Source: Georgenia sp. M64
GTDB taxonomy: Bacteria; Actinomycetota; Actinomycetes; Actinomycetales; Actinomycetaceae
Assembly (NCBI RefSeq): GCF_038049925.1
Contig: NZ_CP145809.1
Span: 2,948,599 to 3,012,598 of the forward strand
Reading direction: 5' to 3'
Length of the DNA stretch: 64,000 nt
Positions within the stretch are counted from its first letter, which is position 1, and every line of letters starts with the position of its first letter. The translations under genes and the position numbers were made by a program. Shown here piece after piece: positions 35,407 to 43,690 of the stretch. Below the pieces are notes generated by a model. That model searched no databases. It saw nothing but the letters and a program-made list of their open reading frames with translations, and was not told the DNA's origin.

Positions 35407-37845
35407 ATGAGCGCGCCGCCCGTCCCACCGGGGCCCACCACCGTCCCCCGCAGGTCGTTCCTCAAGTGGTCGGCCGCCGCCGGTGGCAGCGCTGCGCTCG
35501 TCGGCGCAGGCGCGTACTTCGGCGGCATGCCCGGCGTCGGGCCCGCGAGCGCCGCGACGACGGCGAACGGCCTGGACGTCGACCGGACGGTCTGGTCCTC
35601 CTGCAACGTCAACTGCGGGTCCCGGTGCCCCCTGCGCATGCAGGTCAAGGACGGCCGGATCGTGCGCGTGCTGCCGGACGACACCGGCGACGACTCGCTC
35701 GGTTCGCAGCAGATCCGCGCGTGCGTGCGTGGGCGGGCATTCCGGCAGCGGGTCTACAACGCCGATCGCCTCAAGAAGCCGATGAAACGGGTGGGTGAAC
35801 GCGGTTCCGGCGAGTTCGTCGAGATCTCCTGGGACGAGGCACTCGGCACCGTCGCAGGAGAGCTGCGCCGGGTCATCGACACCTACGGCAACGAGGCTGT
35901 CTTCTACCACTACGGCTCCGGCTCCACGGGTGGCAACATCACCAAGCGCGGAACGTGGCCGAGACTTCTGAACTGCCTCGGCGGCTACCTTGCCCAGTAC
36001 GGCGACTACTCCACGGCACAGATCACCGGCGCCTACCCGTTCCACTACGGGGCATGGCTGCCCAGCAACTCCTTCGAGGATGCGAAGAACTCGCGGCTGC
36101 AGGTGATGTTCGGCAACAACCCGCTCGAGACCCGCATGAGCGGCGGCGGCGAGACGTTCGTGACCCAGCAGACGAAGAAGCTCACCGGGCTCCGGACGAT
36201 CATGATCGATCCGCGCTACTCGGAGTCAGCCGTGGGGCTCGGTGACGAGTGGGTGCCCATCCGTCCCGGCACCGACGCCGCCCTGGTCGCAGCCATGGCT
36301 CACGTGATGATCTCGGAGAACCTTCAGGACCAGGAGTTCCTGGACACGTACTGTCAAGGATTCGACGAGGAGCACATGCCCGAGGGGGTGCCCGCGGGCA
36401 ACTCCTACACCGCCTACGTCCTGGGCGAGGGCACGGACGCAGTCGCGAAGACGCCGGAGTGGGCGTCCCACATCACCGGCGTTCCTGCGCCGACGATCGT
36501 GCGCCTGGCCCGTGAGATCGCTTCGACCAAGCCCTGCGCGATCACACAGGGCTGGGGCCCCCAGCGGAGCGCGAACGGCGAGAACCAGGCTCGGGCCATC
36601 TTCACGCTGGCCGCCATGACCGGGAACATCGGGATCACGGGGGGAGGAAACGGTGCGCGAGAGGGGAACTACGCCCTGCCGCTGGCCAAGTTCCCGCTCC
36701 TCGACAACCCCGTCACCACAGCGATCTCATGCTTCTCGTGGACCGATGCCATCGATCACGGCCCGGAGATGACGGCACTGAACGCCGGCGTCCGGGGCAA
36801 GGAGAAGCTCGACGTCGGCATCAAGCTTATCGTCAACAACGCGTCCAACACCCTGATCAACCAGCACTCCGACTCAAACCGGACGGCCGAGCTGCTGAAG
36901 GACGAGTCAAAGTGCGAGTTCATCGTCGTGATCGACAACCAGATGACCGCGTCCGCCAAGTTCGCGGACATCCTCTTGCCGGACACCACCAACGTGGAGC
37001 AGGCCGACGTCATCCCCAACGGCTACGCGGGTGAGATGGGCTACCTCATCATGGCCGACAAGGTCATCGAGCCCCTCTTCGACTCCCGGACCGGGTACGA
37101 CATGTGCACCGACATCGCGAGGCGTCTCGGGGTCGAGGATCAGTTCACCGAGGGCCGCACCCAGGAGGAGTGGATCACCCACCTTCTTGACCTCACCCGC
37201 GTGGACGTGCCCGACCTCCCCAGCGAGCGGGAACTTTGGGAGATCGGCGTCTACAGGCAGATCAACCCGAACGGCACGACCGTTGCGATGAAGGACTTCC
37301 GTGAAGACCCAGAGGCGAACCCTCTCGGGACGCCCTCGGGGAAGATCGAGATCTTCTCGGAACCACTCTGGCAGATGGCGCAGGAGTGGGAGCTTCCCGA
37401 AGGGGACCGGATCACCGCCCTGCCCGAGCACGTTGCGACGTGGGAGGGCGCCGAGGAGGCCCGCGGCAACGCCGACCACCCGCTCCAGTGCATCGGCCAC
37501 CACTACAAGTCCCGCACGCACTCCTCCTACGGCAACGTTCCCTGGCTCCAGGAGGCTCATCCCCAGGTGGTGTGGATCAACCCGGCCGACGCGAAAGCTC
37601 GAGGAATCATGAACGACGACGTCGTTCACGTCCTCAACGACCGCGGACGGATCCAGCTTCTCGCGCGTGTGACGCCGCGAATCGCACCGGGCGTCGTCTC
37701 GGTGCCACAAGGCGCCTGGTACCGCCCGGACGGCAACGGACTCGACACGGGCGGAAACGTCAACACCCTGACCAGCTGGCGCCCGTCCCCGCTCGCCAAG
37801 GGCAACGCCCAGCACACCACGCTCGTCAACATCGTCAAGGCCTGA
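35407..37845 (+). CDS. dmsA: DMSO reductase-family molybdopterin oxidoreductase, catalytic subunit
   Basis: Tat-exported bis-MGD enzyme, 812 residues. The N-terminal twin-arginine signal reads PRRSFLKW followed by a hydrophobic Ala/Gly stretch to about residue 50. The FS0 iron-sulfur motif is CNVNCGSRC with the fourth Cys in IRACVRG. YGDYSTAQ contains the likely serine ligand to molybdenum, as in DMSO/TMAO-type enzymes. The C-terminal cofactor-binding domain is complete. Substrate (DMSO, TMAO or another S/N-oxide) cannot be decided. Codons ending in A or T (AGA, CTT, CAA, TCA) are much more frequent than in neighbours, hinting at transfer. Ribosome site GAAAGGA. Confidence 0.92.
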   Translation: MSAPPVPPGPTTVPRRSFLKWSAAAGGSAALVGAGAYFGGMPGVGPASAATTANGLDVDRTVWSSCNVNCGSRCPLRMQVKDGRIVRVLPDDTGDDSLGSQQIRACVRGRAFRQRVYNADRLKKPMKRVGERGSGEFVEISWDEALGTVAGELRRVIDTYGNEAVFYHYGSGSTGGNITKRGTWPRLLNCLGGYLAQYGDYSTAQITGAYPFHYGAWLPSNSFEDAKNSRLQVMFGNNPLETRMSGGGETFVTQQTKKLTGLRTIMIDPRYSESAVGLGDEWVPIRPGTDAALVAAMAHVMISENLQDQEFLDTYCQGFDEEHMPEGVPAGNSYTAYVLGEGTDAVAKTPEWASHITGVPAPTIVRLAREIASTKPCAITQGWGPQRSANGENQARAIFTLAAMTGNIGITGGGNGAREGNYALPLAKFPLLDNPVTTAISCFSWTDAIDHGPEMTALNAGVRGKEKLDVGIKLIVNNASNTLINQHSDSNRTAELLKDESKCEFIVVIDNQMTASAKFADILLPDTTNVEQADVIPNGYAGEMGYLIMADKVIEPLFDSRTGYDMCTDIARRLGVEDQFTEGRTQEEWITHLLDLTRVDVPDLPSERELWEIGVYRQINPNGTTVAMKDFREDPEANPLGTPSGKIEIFSEPLWQMAQEWELPEGDRITALPEHVATWEGAEEARGNADHPLQCIGHHYKSRTHSSYGNVPWLQEAHPQVVWINPADAKARGIMNDDVVHVLNDRGRIQLLARVTPRIAPGVVSVPQGAWYRPDGNGLDTGGNVNTLTSWRPSPLAKGNAQHTTLVNIVKA

Positions 37846-37859
37846 GGAAGGAGATCATC

Positions 37860-38477
37860 ATGGCAACCCAGCTCGGTTTCCTCTTCGACCAGACGCTGTG
37901 CACCGGCTGCAAGGCCTGCCAGATCGCGTGCAAGGACAAGAACGACCTGCCCGTCGGAGTGACCTGGCGCCGCGTCGCGGAGTACAGCGGCGGCACCTGG
38001 CAGCAGGACGGGGACACGTTCGTCCCCAACGTCTTCGCGTACTACACCTCGATCTCGTGCAACCACTGCGAGAACCCGGTGTGCGTGGAGGTCTGCCCCA
38101 CCACAGCCATGCACAAGGACGAGAACGGCATCGTCACCGTCGACGAGGACAAGTGCGTCGGGTGTCGCTACTGCGAGTGGGCGTGCCCCTACTCGGCGCC
38201 GCAGTTCAACCCCGAGACCGGGCACATGTCCAAGTGCGACATGTGCGCCGACTACCGCGCGGACGGTCAGGACCCGGCGTGCGTCGCGGCCTGCCCGTCC
38301 CGGGCCCTGGCCTGGGGCCCGATCGACGAGCTGCGCGCCGAGCACGGCACCCTCGCCGGCGTCGAGCCCCTGCCCGACCCGTCGATCACCCGCCCCAACC
38401 TCGTCATCACCCCGCACCGCGACGCCCAGCCCAGCGGGGCCGGCACCGGCGCCCTGGCCAACCCCGAGGAGCTGTGA
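37860..38477 (+). CDS. dmsB: DMSO reductase iron-sulfur subunit
   Basis: A 205-residue ferredoxin-type electron carrier with four cysteine groups for four [4Fe-4S] clusters: CTGCKACQIAC, CNHCENPVCVEVCP, CVGCRYCEWACP and CDMC with CVAACP. It passes electrons from the quinol-oxidising anchor to the molybdenum subunit. It lacks its own signal and is expected to be exported attached to DmsA. GAGGAAGGAG precedes the ATG. Base composition returns to the high-GC style of the genome. Confidence 0.95.
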   Translation: MATQLGFLFDQTLCTGCKACQIACKDKNDLPVGVTWRRVAEYSGGTWQQDGDTFVPNVFAYYTSISCNHCENPVCVEVCPTTAMHKDENGIVTVDEDKCVGCRYCEWACPYSAPQFNPETGHMSKCDMCADYRADGQDPACVAACPSRALAWGPIDELRAEHGTLAGVEPLPDPSITRPNLVITPHRDAQPSGAGTGALANPEEL

Positions 38478-38478
38478 C

Positions 38479-39399
38479 GTGAACACCCACGAGCTGCCCA
38501 TGATGGTCTTCACCCTCTTCGCCCAGATGAGCGTCGGCGCCTTCGTCGTCCTCGGCGTCGTCCAGATGGTCGCCGCCCGCCGCTACGGCCGCGAAGCCGT
38601 CGACAGGATCACCGACCCCGTCCTCTACGCCATCGGACCGGTGATGGTCCTCGGGCTCGTGGCGTCCATGTTCCACATGAACGACGTCGGCAACACGCTC
38701 AACGTCCTGCGGCACGTCGCCACCTCGTGGCTCAGCCGGGAGATCATCTTCGGGGCGGGCTTCGCGGCCCTGGGGTTCCTCTTCGCCGCGGCGCAGTGGT
38801 TCAAGTGGGGCACCTTCCGCCAGCGCCAGGGCCTCGCGGCCCTCACCGCCCTCGTCGGCCTGGTGCTGGTGTGGTCGATGTCGATGATCTACTACTCGCT
38901 CGTCGCCGTCCCGGCGTGGCACTCCTGGACCACCCCGGCGCAGTTCTTCACGACGGCTCTGCTCCTCGGGGCGCTGGCCGTCGGTGCCGCCCTCATGGGC
39001 ACGCTCATGGTGCGACGCCGCCGGAGCGGAGCGACCAGGGCCGACCTCGCCGACAGCTCCCTCATCGCCGGGACGCTCAAGGGCATCGGGATCGCTGCGG
39101 TCGTCCTGCTCGGGGCGGAGTTCCTCATCATCCCGCTGCACATCGCCAACCTCGCCGGGGCCGGCGGGGCCGCGGGCACCTCGGCCGAGGTGTTCACCGG
39201 TGCATGGTTCGTCGCGCGCCTCGTGCTGGTCTTCCTCGGGGCGGGCCTGCTCGCGGTCCTGCTCTTCCGCTACGCCTCCCCCGACGCCCGACCCCGCACG
39301 CTCGCGGTGCTGGCCACCGCCGCGTTCGCGCTCGTGCTCGCCGGCGAGCTCATCGGCCGGTCGCAGTTCTACGACTCCATGACCCGCATCGGCATGTAG
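38479..39399 (+). CDS. dmsC: DMSO reductase membrane anchor subunit
   Basis: A 306-residue protein with about eight membrane helices, opening with MNTHELPMMVFTLFAQMSVGAFVVLG. It matches the DmsC family that binds menaquinol and anchors the DmsAB dimer to the outer face of the membrane. The GTG starts one base after the dmsB stop. Followed by a hairpin terminator. Confidence 0.93.
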   Translation: MNTHELPMMVFTLFAQMSVGAFVVLGVVQMVAARRYGREAVDRITDPVLYAIGPVMVLGLVASMFHMNDVGNTLNVLRHVATSWLSREIIFGAGFAALGFLFAAAQWFKWGTFRQRQGLAALTALVGLVLVWSMSMIYYSLVAVPAWHSWTTPAQFFTTALLLGALAVGAALMGTLMVRRRRSGATRADLADSSLIAGTLKGIGIAAVVLLGAEFLIIPLHIANLAGAGGAAGTSAEVFTGAWFVARLVLVFLGAGLLAVLLFRYASPDARPRTLAVLATAAFALVLAGELIGRSQFYDSMTRIGM

Positions 39400-39406
39400 G
39401 CGAGAG

Positions 39407-39437
39407 GTACCGGGGCGCCGTGACGACGCCCCGGTAC
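39407..39437 (+). terminator. dmsABC terminator hairpin
   Basis: A perfect 11-bp stem (gtaccggggcg, 39407-39417, with 39427-39437) and 9-base loop, 7 bases after dmsC. Confidence 0.8.
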
Positions 39438-39529
39438 GCGGCACTCCGCGTCCTGGGTGCGGACGCGCGTACCCGACTGCTCGGGTGCCGGCACCGGGCC
39501 CGCGTGCCCGCCAGCGTGCGGGGGCGCCG

Positions 39530-39997
39530 TCAGGCGCTGCCCGTCCACTCGTGCTCGCCGCCGTCGAAGACCTGCCGCTTCCACACCGGGAGCCGCCGCT
39601 TGACCTCCTCGACCAGCTCCGCCGTGGCCGCGAACGCCTCCGCGCGGTGGGCCGCGGAGACGGCGGCCGCGAGCGCGACGTCACCCACGCGCAGCACCCC
39701 GACCCGGTGCACGACGGCGACCGCGTCGACGGGGAACCGGGTCGCCACGTCGGCGGCGACCTCGGCCACGAGGGCGGCTGCGCTGGGGTGCGCGACGTAC
39801 TCGATCTCGGTGACCGCACGACCGCCGTCGTGGTTGCGCACGACCCCGCCGAAGGTGACCACGGCCCCCGCCGCGGCGTCCTCGACGGCGTCGGCGCACT
39901 CGGCCACGGTCGTCAGCCCCTCGCGCACGTCCGCGAGGGCGACGCGGTGACCGGGCTCGGTCAGGCGGTCCGGGACCGCCGCACCCTCGAAGGTCAC
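39530..39997 (-). CDS. moaE: molybdopterin synthase catalytic subunit
   Basis: A 155-residue protein that with MoaD inserts two sulfurs into precursor Z. The family core is clear: GAVVTFGGVVRNHDGGRAV, YVAHPSAAAL, VHRVGVLRVGDVALAAAVSAAHRAEAF and the lysine-bearing VWKRQVF near the end. The GTG at 39997 overlaps the stop of the DUF6457-like gene (GTGA). Convergent with dmsABC. Confidence 0.93.
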   Translation of the reverse strand: MTFEGAAVPDRLTEPGHRVALADVREGLTTVAECADAVEDAAAGAVVTFGGVVRNHDGGRAVTEIEYVAHPSAAALVAEVAADVATRFPVDAVAVVHRVGVLRVGDVALAAAVSAAHRAEAFAATAELVEEVKRRLPVWKRQVFDGGEHEWTGSA

Positions 39998-40284
39998 GCC
40001 GGCGCCCCGGCGTCCGGCCAGGACTCGACGAGCCGGCTCACCGCCGCGATGCGCTCGCCGACGGCCGGCGCGGCCGGTCCCGGCGCGCTCGCCCCGGCGA
40101 GGCCGACGAGGAACGCCGTCAGCGGCGCCCCCGGGCGGCTGGGGCCGTGCGCCACGTCGCTGATGAGCCGGAGCAGCGCGGCGGAGTTGGCGTCCATCAC
40201 CGACCGGTCGACCTCGAGCTCGGCGCACACGGCGTCGAGCCAGCGGTTCATCGCGGCCATCTTCTCGGTCTCGTCGCCCCTCAA
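39994..40284 (-). CDS. DUF6457-like small protein, probable molybdenum-cofactor helper
   Basis: A 96-residue helical protein (MNRWLDAVCAELEV...LLRLISDVAHGPSRPGAPLTAFLVGLAG) of the type found fused or next to MobA and MoaE in actinobacteria. Exact role unknown. The start is uncertain: I use a TTG at 40284 because GGGAGGAG sits at the right distance. ATG codons at 40260 and 40335 are alternatives, and the latter adds an Arg-rich stretch with no ribosome site. Coupled to moaE by a GTGA overlap. Confidence 0.7.
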   Translation of the reverse strand: MRGDETEKMAAMNRWLDAVCAELEVDRSVMDANSAALLRLISDVAHGPSRPGAPLTAFLVGLAGASAPGPAAPAVGERIAAVSRLVESWPDAGAPA

Positions 40285-40496
40285 GGTGCTCCTCCCACGG
40301 GTCCGTCCGCGCCGTCGCGACGGGCGTGCGGCCATGGTGGCACACCCGTCGTGGGCCCTTCGTCACCCCGCGACGGAGACCCACGCCTCGCCTCGCGGGA
40401 GCGCCGCTGGGGCGAAAGGCCCACAGGGCGTCCGAAGGTCCGGGGCACCATGAGGAGTGCGCCCGGTTCCGGACGCAGCCACCGGAGGGAATGGTC

Positions 40497-41225
40497 ATGA
40501 CCGCCGCCATCGAGCCCGTGCAGCCGCTGCCACCCGCGAGCCCCGACACCACGGTCGAGACGAGCGTCGACCGCCTCCTCGAGGACCGGAGCCTCCTCGC
40601 CGTCACGCTCGACCACTACGCCGCGGCGTTCACCACCCTCTCCCGGCTGCTGCTCACCGCACCGACGGCGTACGTCCTCGCCCGGGTGCGCGACCCCGAG
40701 CTGCTCGATGAGTGGCCGCTGCTCATGGACCCGGACTGCCGCCGGGGTACCGCACTGCTCGCCGAGTCGGCCCTGGCCGGGGAGAAGCAGGACATCGTCC
40801 ACCGGGACTACAACCGGCTCTTCGTCGGCCCCGAGCGCATGAAGGCCCCGCCCTACGAGTCGGTGCACCGCTCCGAGGAGCACCTGCTCTTCGAGGCCGA
40901 GACCATGGAGGTCCGGGCCGCCTACGCCGCGTTCGGGCTCGCGGCGCCGCGCCTGAACAAGGAGCCGGACGACCACATCGGCCTCGAGCTCAGCTTCGCC
41001 GCCGCCCTGTGCGAACGCGCGATGGACGCGCTGGAGTCCCGGCGCGACGACCAGCTCCGCCGTCTGCTGGGCGGCCTCGTGTCGTTCCTCTCGGACCACC
41101 TGCTCGTGTGGGCCCCGCGGTGCCTCACCCAGGTGGCGAACGCGTCCACCACCTTCTTCTACCAGGGCGTCGCCGCCCTCGGGCTCGGCACCCTGACCTC
41201 CGCCCGGGCGACGTTCCTCGCCTGA
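40497..41225 (+). CDS. TorD/DmsD-type molybdoenzyme chaperone
   Basis: A 242-residue all-helical chaperone that binds the Tat signal and apo-enzyme of a DMSO-reductase-family protein until the cofactor is loaded. Family marks: DYNRLFVGPERMKAPPYESVHRS and NKEPDDHIGLELSFAAALCERA, and LVSFLSDHLLVWAPRCLTQV near the end. DmsA 3 kb upstream is the obvious client. CGGAGGGA precedes the ATG at 40497; an ATG at 40491 is also in frame. It starts a plus-strand group that continues into the ferredoxin and SnoaL-like genes. Confidence 0.9.
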   Translation: MTAAIEPVQPLPPASPDTTVETSVDRLLEDRSLLAVTLDHYAAAFTTLSRLLLTAPTAYVLARVRDPELLDEWPLLMDPDCRRGTALLAESALAGEKQDIVHRDYNRLFVGPERMKAPPYESVHRSEEHLLFEAETMEVRAAYAAFGLAAPRLNKEPDDHIGLELSFAAALCERAMDALESRRDDQLRRLLGGLVSFLSDHLLVWAPRCLTQVANASTTFFYQGVAALGLGTLTSARATFLA

Positions 41226-41229
41226 GCCG

Positions 41230-42465
41230 GTGACGCTCCGGTCGCTCCAGGTCTGGCTCTCCCACCAGCCCGAGCCCGTCGACCTCGTCCTGGTGTGCGC
41301 CGAGCACCCGGGACGAGACGTACCTGGGGATACGGGCGCGGCCGGCCGGCCCGACGCGGCTGCCGGGGCGGGGGCCCTCGTGCGGCTGCCGGGGTGTGCC
41401 GCCACCGTGGCGCCGTACGAGCTCGTCGAGCTGCTCGACCTCGGGGCGCGCCGGGTGCGGGTCTGCCTCGACGGCTGCGCCGACCCCGCCCGCGCGCTCG
41501 AGCACCTCGGACCCGTCGTCGCCGTCGTCGCCGCCGGGACGCCGGGACGCCTCGTCCTCACGGGCGCCCGCACGTCTGACGACCCGGTCGACACCTCGGC
41601 CGGGGACCGGGACGCCCAGACCGACACGTCGAACCAGGACGAACACGCCGTCACGCCAAGGGGCACCGCCACGGTCGTGCCCGGGCGGGCGACCCTGGAT
41701 CTGCCCGACCGTCCTGGCACCAGAGGTCGTCCCGTCCGACCGTCCCGCGGCAGGCACCCACGCCGGGTCCTCGACGCCGCGCACATGCCGGTCTCCCGTC
41801 GCGGGCTCCTCGGACTGGGACCCGGCGCCGGGCGGGGGCTCCCCCCGGACACCGTCGCGCCGGGACGGCTCGCCGCGGCGGTGGCAGCCGTCGTCCCCAC
41901 CGGCACCGACGGTCTGGAGGGGTACCCGGCGCCGGCGAGCCGACTGAGCGCGCGCGGGTGCACGGCCTGCGGCGTCTGCGTCCAGGCCTGCCAGGCCGGG
42001 GCGCTGGCGTGGCGTGAGTCCGGCACCGAACCCGTCCTGGGCACGCTCGAGCAGCTCACGGCGGCGTGCGACGGGTGCCTGCGCTGCGTCACCCTGTGCC
42101 CGGCCGGTGCCCTGACGGAGGCGGGGCACCGGAGCTGGGCGGATGTCCTGTCGGGCGTGCCCGTGCCGGTCGTCACCCTCGCCACCGCGCGGTGCCGACG
42201 CTGCGGCTCCCGCTTCCCCACGACGTCGGGTGGCGCCTGGTGCCCGGTGTGCGACTTCCGGCGGCGCCACCCCTTCGGGAGCGTGCCGGCCCCCGGGCGC
42301 CCGGCGGCCGCCGGCGGCCCGGGCGACGGCCTGCCGCCTGACCCGTCTGAGCAGGCCGGCGCCGGAGGACCTGCGTCCCTTGCCCGCGCCGGACCGTGGG
42401 GCGAGCCTTCTGTGAGGGCCGCGCTCCGCCCGCGGCCGGGACGGGAGGGTCTGCCATGCCGCTGA
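41230..42465 (+). CDS. two-cluster ferredoxin-type protein with C-terminal zinc ribbon
   Basis: A 411-residue protein. The N-terminal third is a Cys-poor domain (LQVWLSHQPEPVDLVLVCAEHP to VVAVVAAGTPGRLVLTG). A disordered Arg/Pro/Thr linker (about 110-190) and PVSRRGLLGLGPG follow; the RRGLLGL piece resembles a twin-arginine motif but is internal. Two ferredoxin motifs come next (CTACGVCVQAC at about 243, CDGCLRCVTLCP at about 278), then a four-Cys ribbon (CRRCG at about 321, CPVC). Four codons after the TorD gene. Probably an electron carrier or maturation factor for the molybdoenzyme; I know no exact family. Confidence 0.7.
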   Translation: MTLRSLQVWLSHQPEPVDLVLVCAEHPGRDVPGDTGAAGRPDAAAGAGALVRLPGCAATVAPYELVELLDLGARRVRVCLDGCADPARALEHLGPVVAVVAAGTPGRLVLTGARTSDDPVDTSAGDRDAQTDTSNQDEHAVTPRGTATVVPGRATLDLPDRPGTRGRPVRPSRGRHPRRVLDAAHMPVSRRGLLGLGPGAGRGLPPDTVAPGRLAAAVAAVVPTGTDGLEGYPAPASRLSARGCTACGVCVQACQAGALAWRESGTEPVLGTLEQLTAACDGCLRCVTLCPAGALTEAGHRSWADVLSGVPVPVVTLATARCRRCGSRFPTTSGGAWCPVCDFRRRHPFGSVPAPGRPAAAGGPGDGLPPDPSEQAGAGGPASLARAGPWGEPSVRAALRPRPGREGLPCR

Positions 42466-42989
42466 GCGAGGCCGATCTGCGGAGCACCGCCCTGGCGGTC
42501 TTCCGGGCCTGGAACGACCACGACGTCGACGCCGTCCTCGGGTACCTGGCCGGTGACGTCCTGTGGGACTGGCCGGTCAACGTGGGCCTGTACGGCAAGG
42601 ACGCGGTGCGTGAGGAGCTCACCGACACCTTCACCGGCTTCCCCGACATCCACTTCCCGGTCGAGGACATCGAGCTCTTCACCCGGCTCGAGCCACCGGC
42701 CGTGATGGCGACATGGACGGCGACCGGCACGCTGAGCGGCCACCTCGAGATGGGTCTGCCGGTCACCGGCCGGTCCTTCCACATCCGCGGCACCACGCTC
42801 ATGCGGCTCCGTGACGAGGCCGTGGGCGAGTGGACGACGACGTTCGACACCTTCGCCCTGCTCCAGCAGCTGGGCGTGATGCCCGAGACCGACGAGCTGC
42901 GTTTCCGCGCCGGTGTGCTCACGACGATCCTCACCGACCGGGCGCGCACGATCATCACCGCCCGGGTCAGGAGGGCACGTCGGCGCTGA
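42456..42989 (+). CDS. SnoaL/NTF2-like protein
   Basis: A 177-residue cone-fold protein. The N-terminus RSTALAVFRAWNDHDVDAVLGYLAGDVLWDW and the middle GLYGKDAVREELTDTFTGFPDIHFPVEDI are typical of the SnoaL-like polyketide-cyclase/NTF2 superfamily; the last 40 residues are basic and helical. Ligand and role are unknown. The ATG follows GGGAGGG and lies inside the last codons of the ferredoxin gene (10-bp overlap), so it probably belongs to the same transcript. Confidence 0.8.
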   Translation: MPLSEADLRSTALAVFRAWNDHDVDAVLGYLAGDVLWDWPVNVGLYGKDAVREELTDTFTGFPDIHFPVEDIELFTRLEPPAVMATWTATGTLSGHLEMGLPVTGRSFHIRGTTLMRLRDEAVGEWTTTFDTFALLQQLGVMPETDELRFRAGVLTTILTDRARTIITARVRRARRR

Positions 42990-43039
42990 GCCCGGACGAT
43001 CGCCGGGGCCTCACACGAGGCCGGCCGGCCCCTGCGACG

Positions 43040-43690
43040 TCACGCGTCGGGACCGAGGACGGCGCGCTGGTAGTCCCGTCCGCTCTCGACGGAGAGCACG
43101 GCCAGGACCAGGCTGCCGAGGGCCCGCGTGACCACCGACGCACCGTCGCGAGCGAGCCGTCCTGCGGCGTCGGGAAGGGCGGGGAGCAGACGGCCGGCGA
43201 TGAGCTCCTGCTCGCGCGCTCTCAGCGACCGCCCGCCGGCGGTGTCGCCTGCCGCCCAGGCGGCCGCCTCGTCGTGACAGGTCGCGGCGATCTGCCGGGC
43301 GCCCGCAGCGAGGCCGGGCACGTCGTCACCGAGCAGGTGGTGGTCGTCGGTGAGCGTCGCCAGGTCGGAGTCCAGGGACCGTCGTCGCGCCCCGCGGGCG
43401 TGCACGTCCAGGCGCATGAGGTCGCCGGCGAAGATCTCGGCGTCACCACCGAGCCAGCGTGCGGCGAGGCGGAGCTCGGTCGCGAGCTCTCCTGAGCGCA
43501 ACCGTTCCGCCAGCCTCACCCCGGGGGGGTCGAGGATCTCGGCGACGACGTCCCAGGAGCCGGCCCGGTCGCGCGCCGCCTGCGCCACCTGCGCGTGGAA
43601 GGAGGCGACGGTGTCATCACCGATGCCCTCCACCGGAGCCACACGCCCGTCCGCGCCCGCGCCCGTCGGCCCCGTCACGCCGCCACTCAC
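43040..43690 (-). CDS. all-helical protein, possibly a divergent TorD-like chaperone
   Basis: A 216-residue predicted helical protein. The pattern EILDPPGVRLAERLRSGELATELRLAARWLGGD, then ATCHDEAAAWAAGDTAGGRSLRAREQELIAGRLLPALPDAAGRLA, recalls the spacing of TorD proteins (N-terminal PP-leucine region, helical middle, then HL..W.P-like end), but none of the diagnostic residues (PDH, EY..LF) is present. Position near a molybdoenzyme locus supports the idea; its operon partner is a DUF4097 protein, which does not. GTG at 43690 overlaps that gene's stop (GTGA). Confidence 0.45.
   Translation of the reverse strand: MSGGVTGPTGAGADGRVAPVEGIGDDTVASFHAQVAQAARDRAGSWDVVAEILDPPGVRLAERLRSGELATELRLAARWLGGDAEIFAGDLMRLDVHARGARRRSLDSDLATLTDDHHLLGDDVPGLAAGARQIAATCHDEAAAWAAGDTAGGRSLRAREQELIAGRLLPALPDAAGRLARDGASVVTRALGSLVLAVLSVESGRDYQRAVLGPDA

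Noticed and set aside
29744-35428. 1894-codon minus-strand open frame opposite kgd, moaA and moaD
   Set aside because: Stop codons are rare on the antisense of very GC-rich genes. The plus-strand genes have clear families, and this frame gives a low-complexity Arg/Gly/Val/Leu product.
35530-35760. Selenocysteine or missing cysteine in DmsA
   Set aside because: All four cysteines of the FeS motif are encoded, the likely Mo ligand is serine, and there is no in-frame TGA.
41795-41830. Tat signal peptide (RRGLLGL) in the ferredoxin-type protein
   Set aside because: It lies nearly 190 residues from the start and no long hydrophobic stretch follows. An internal start here cannot be excluded, but no ribosome site supports it.
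42990-43039. Frameshift joining the SnoaL-like gene to a downstream plus-strand frame
   Set aside because: The minus-strand gene at 43040-43690 has the better coding pattern and a coupled start; the plus frame there is a shadow.
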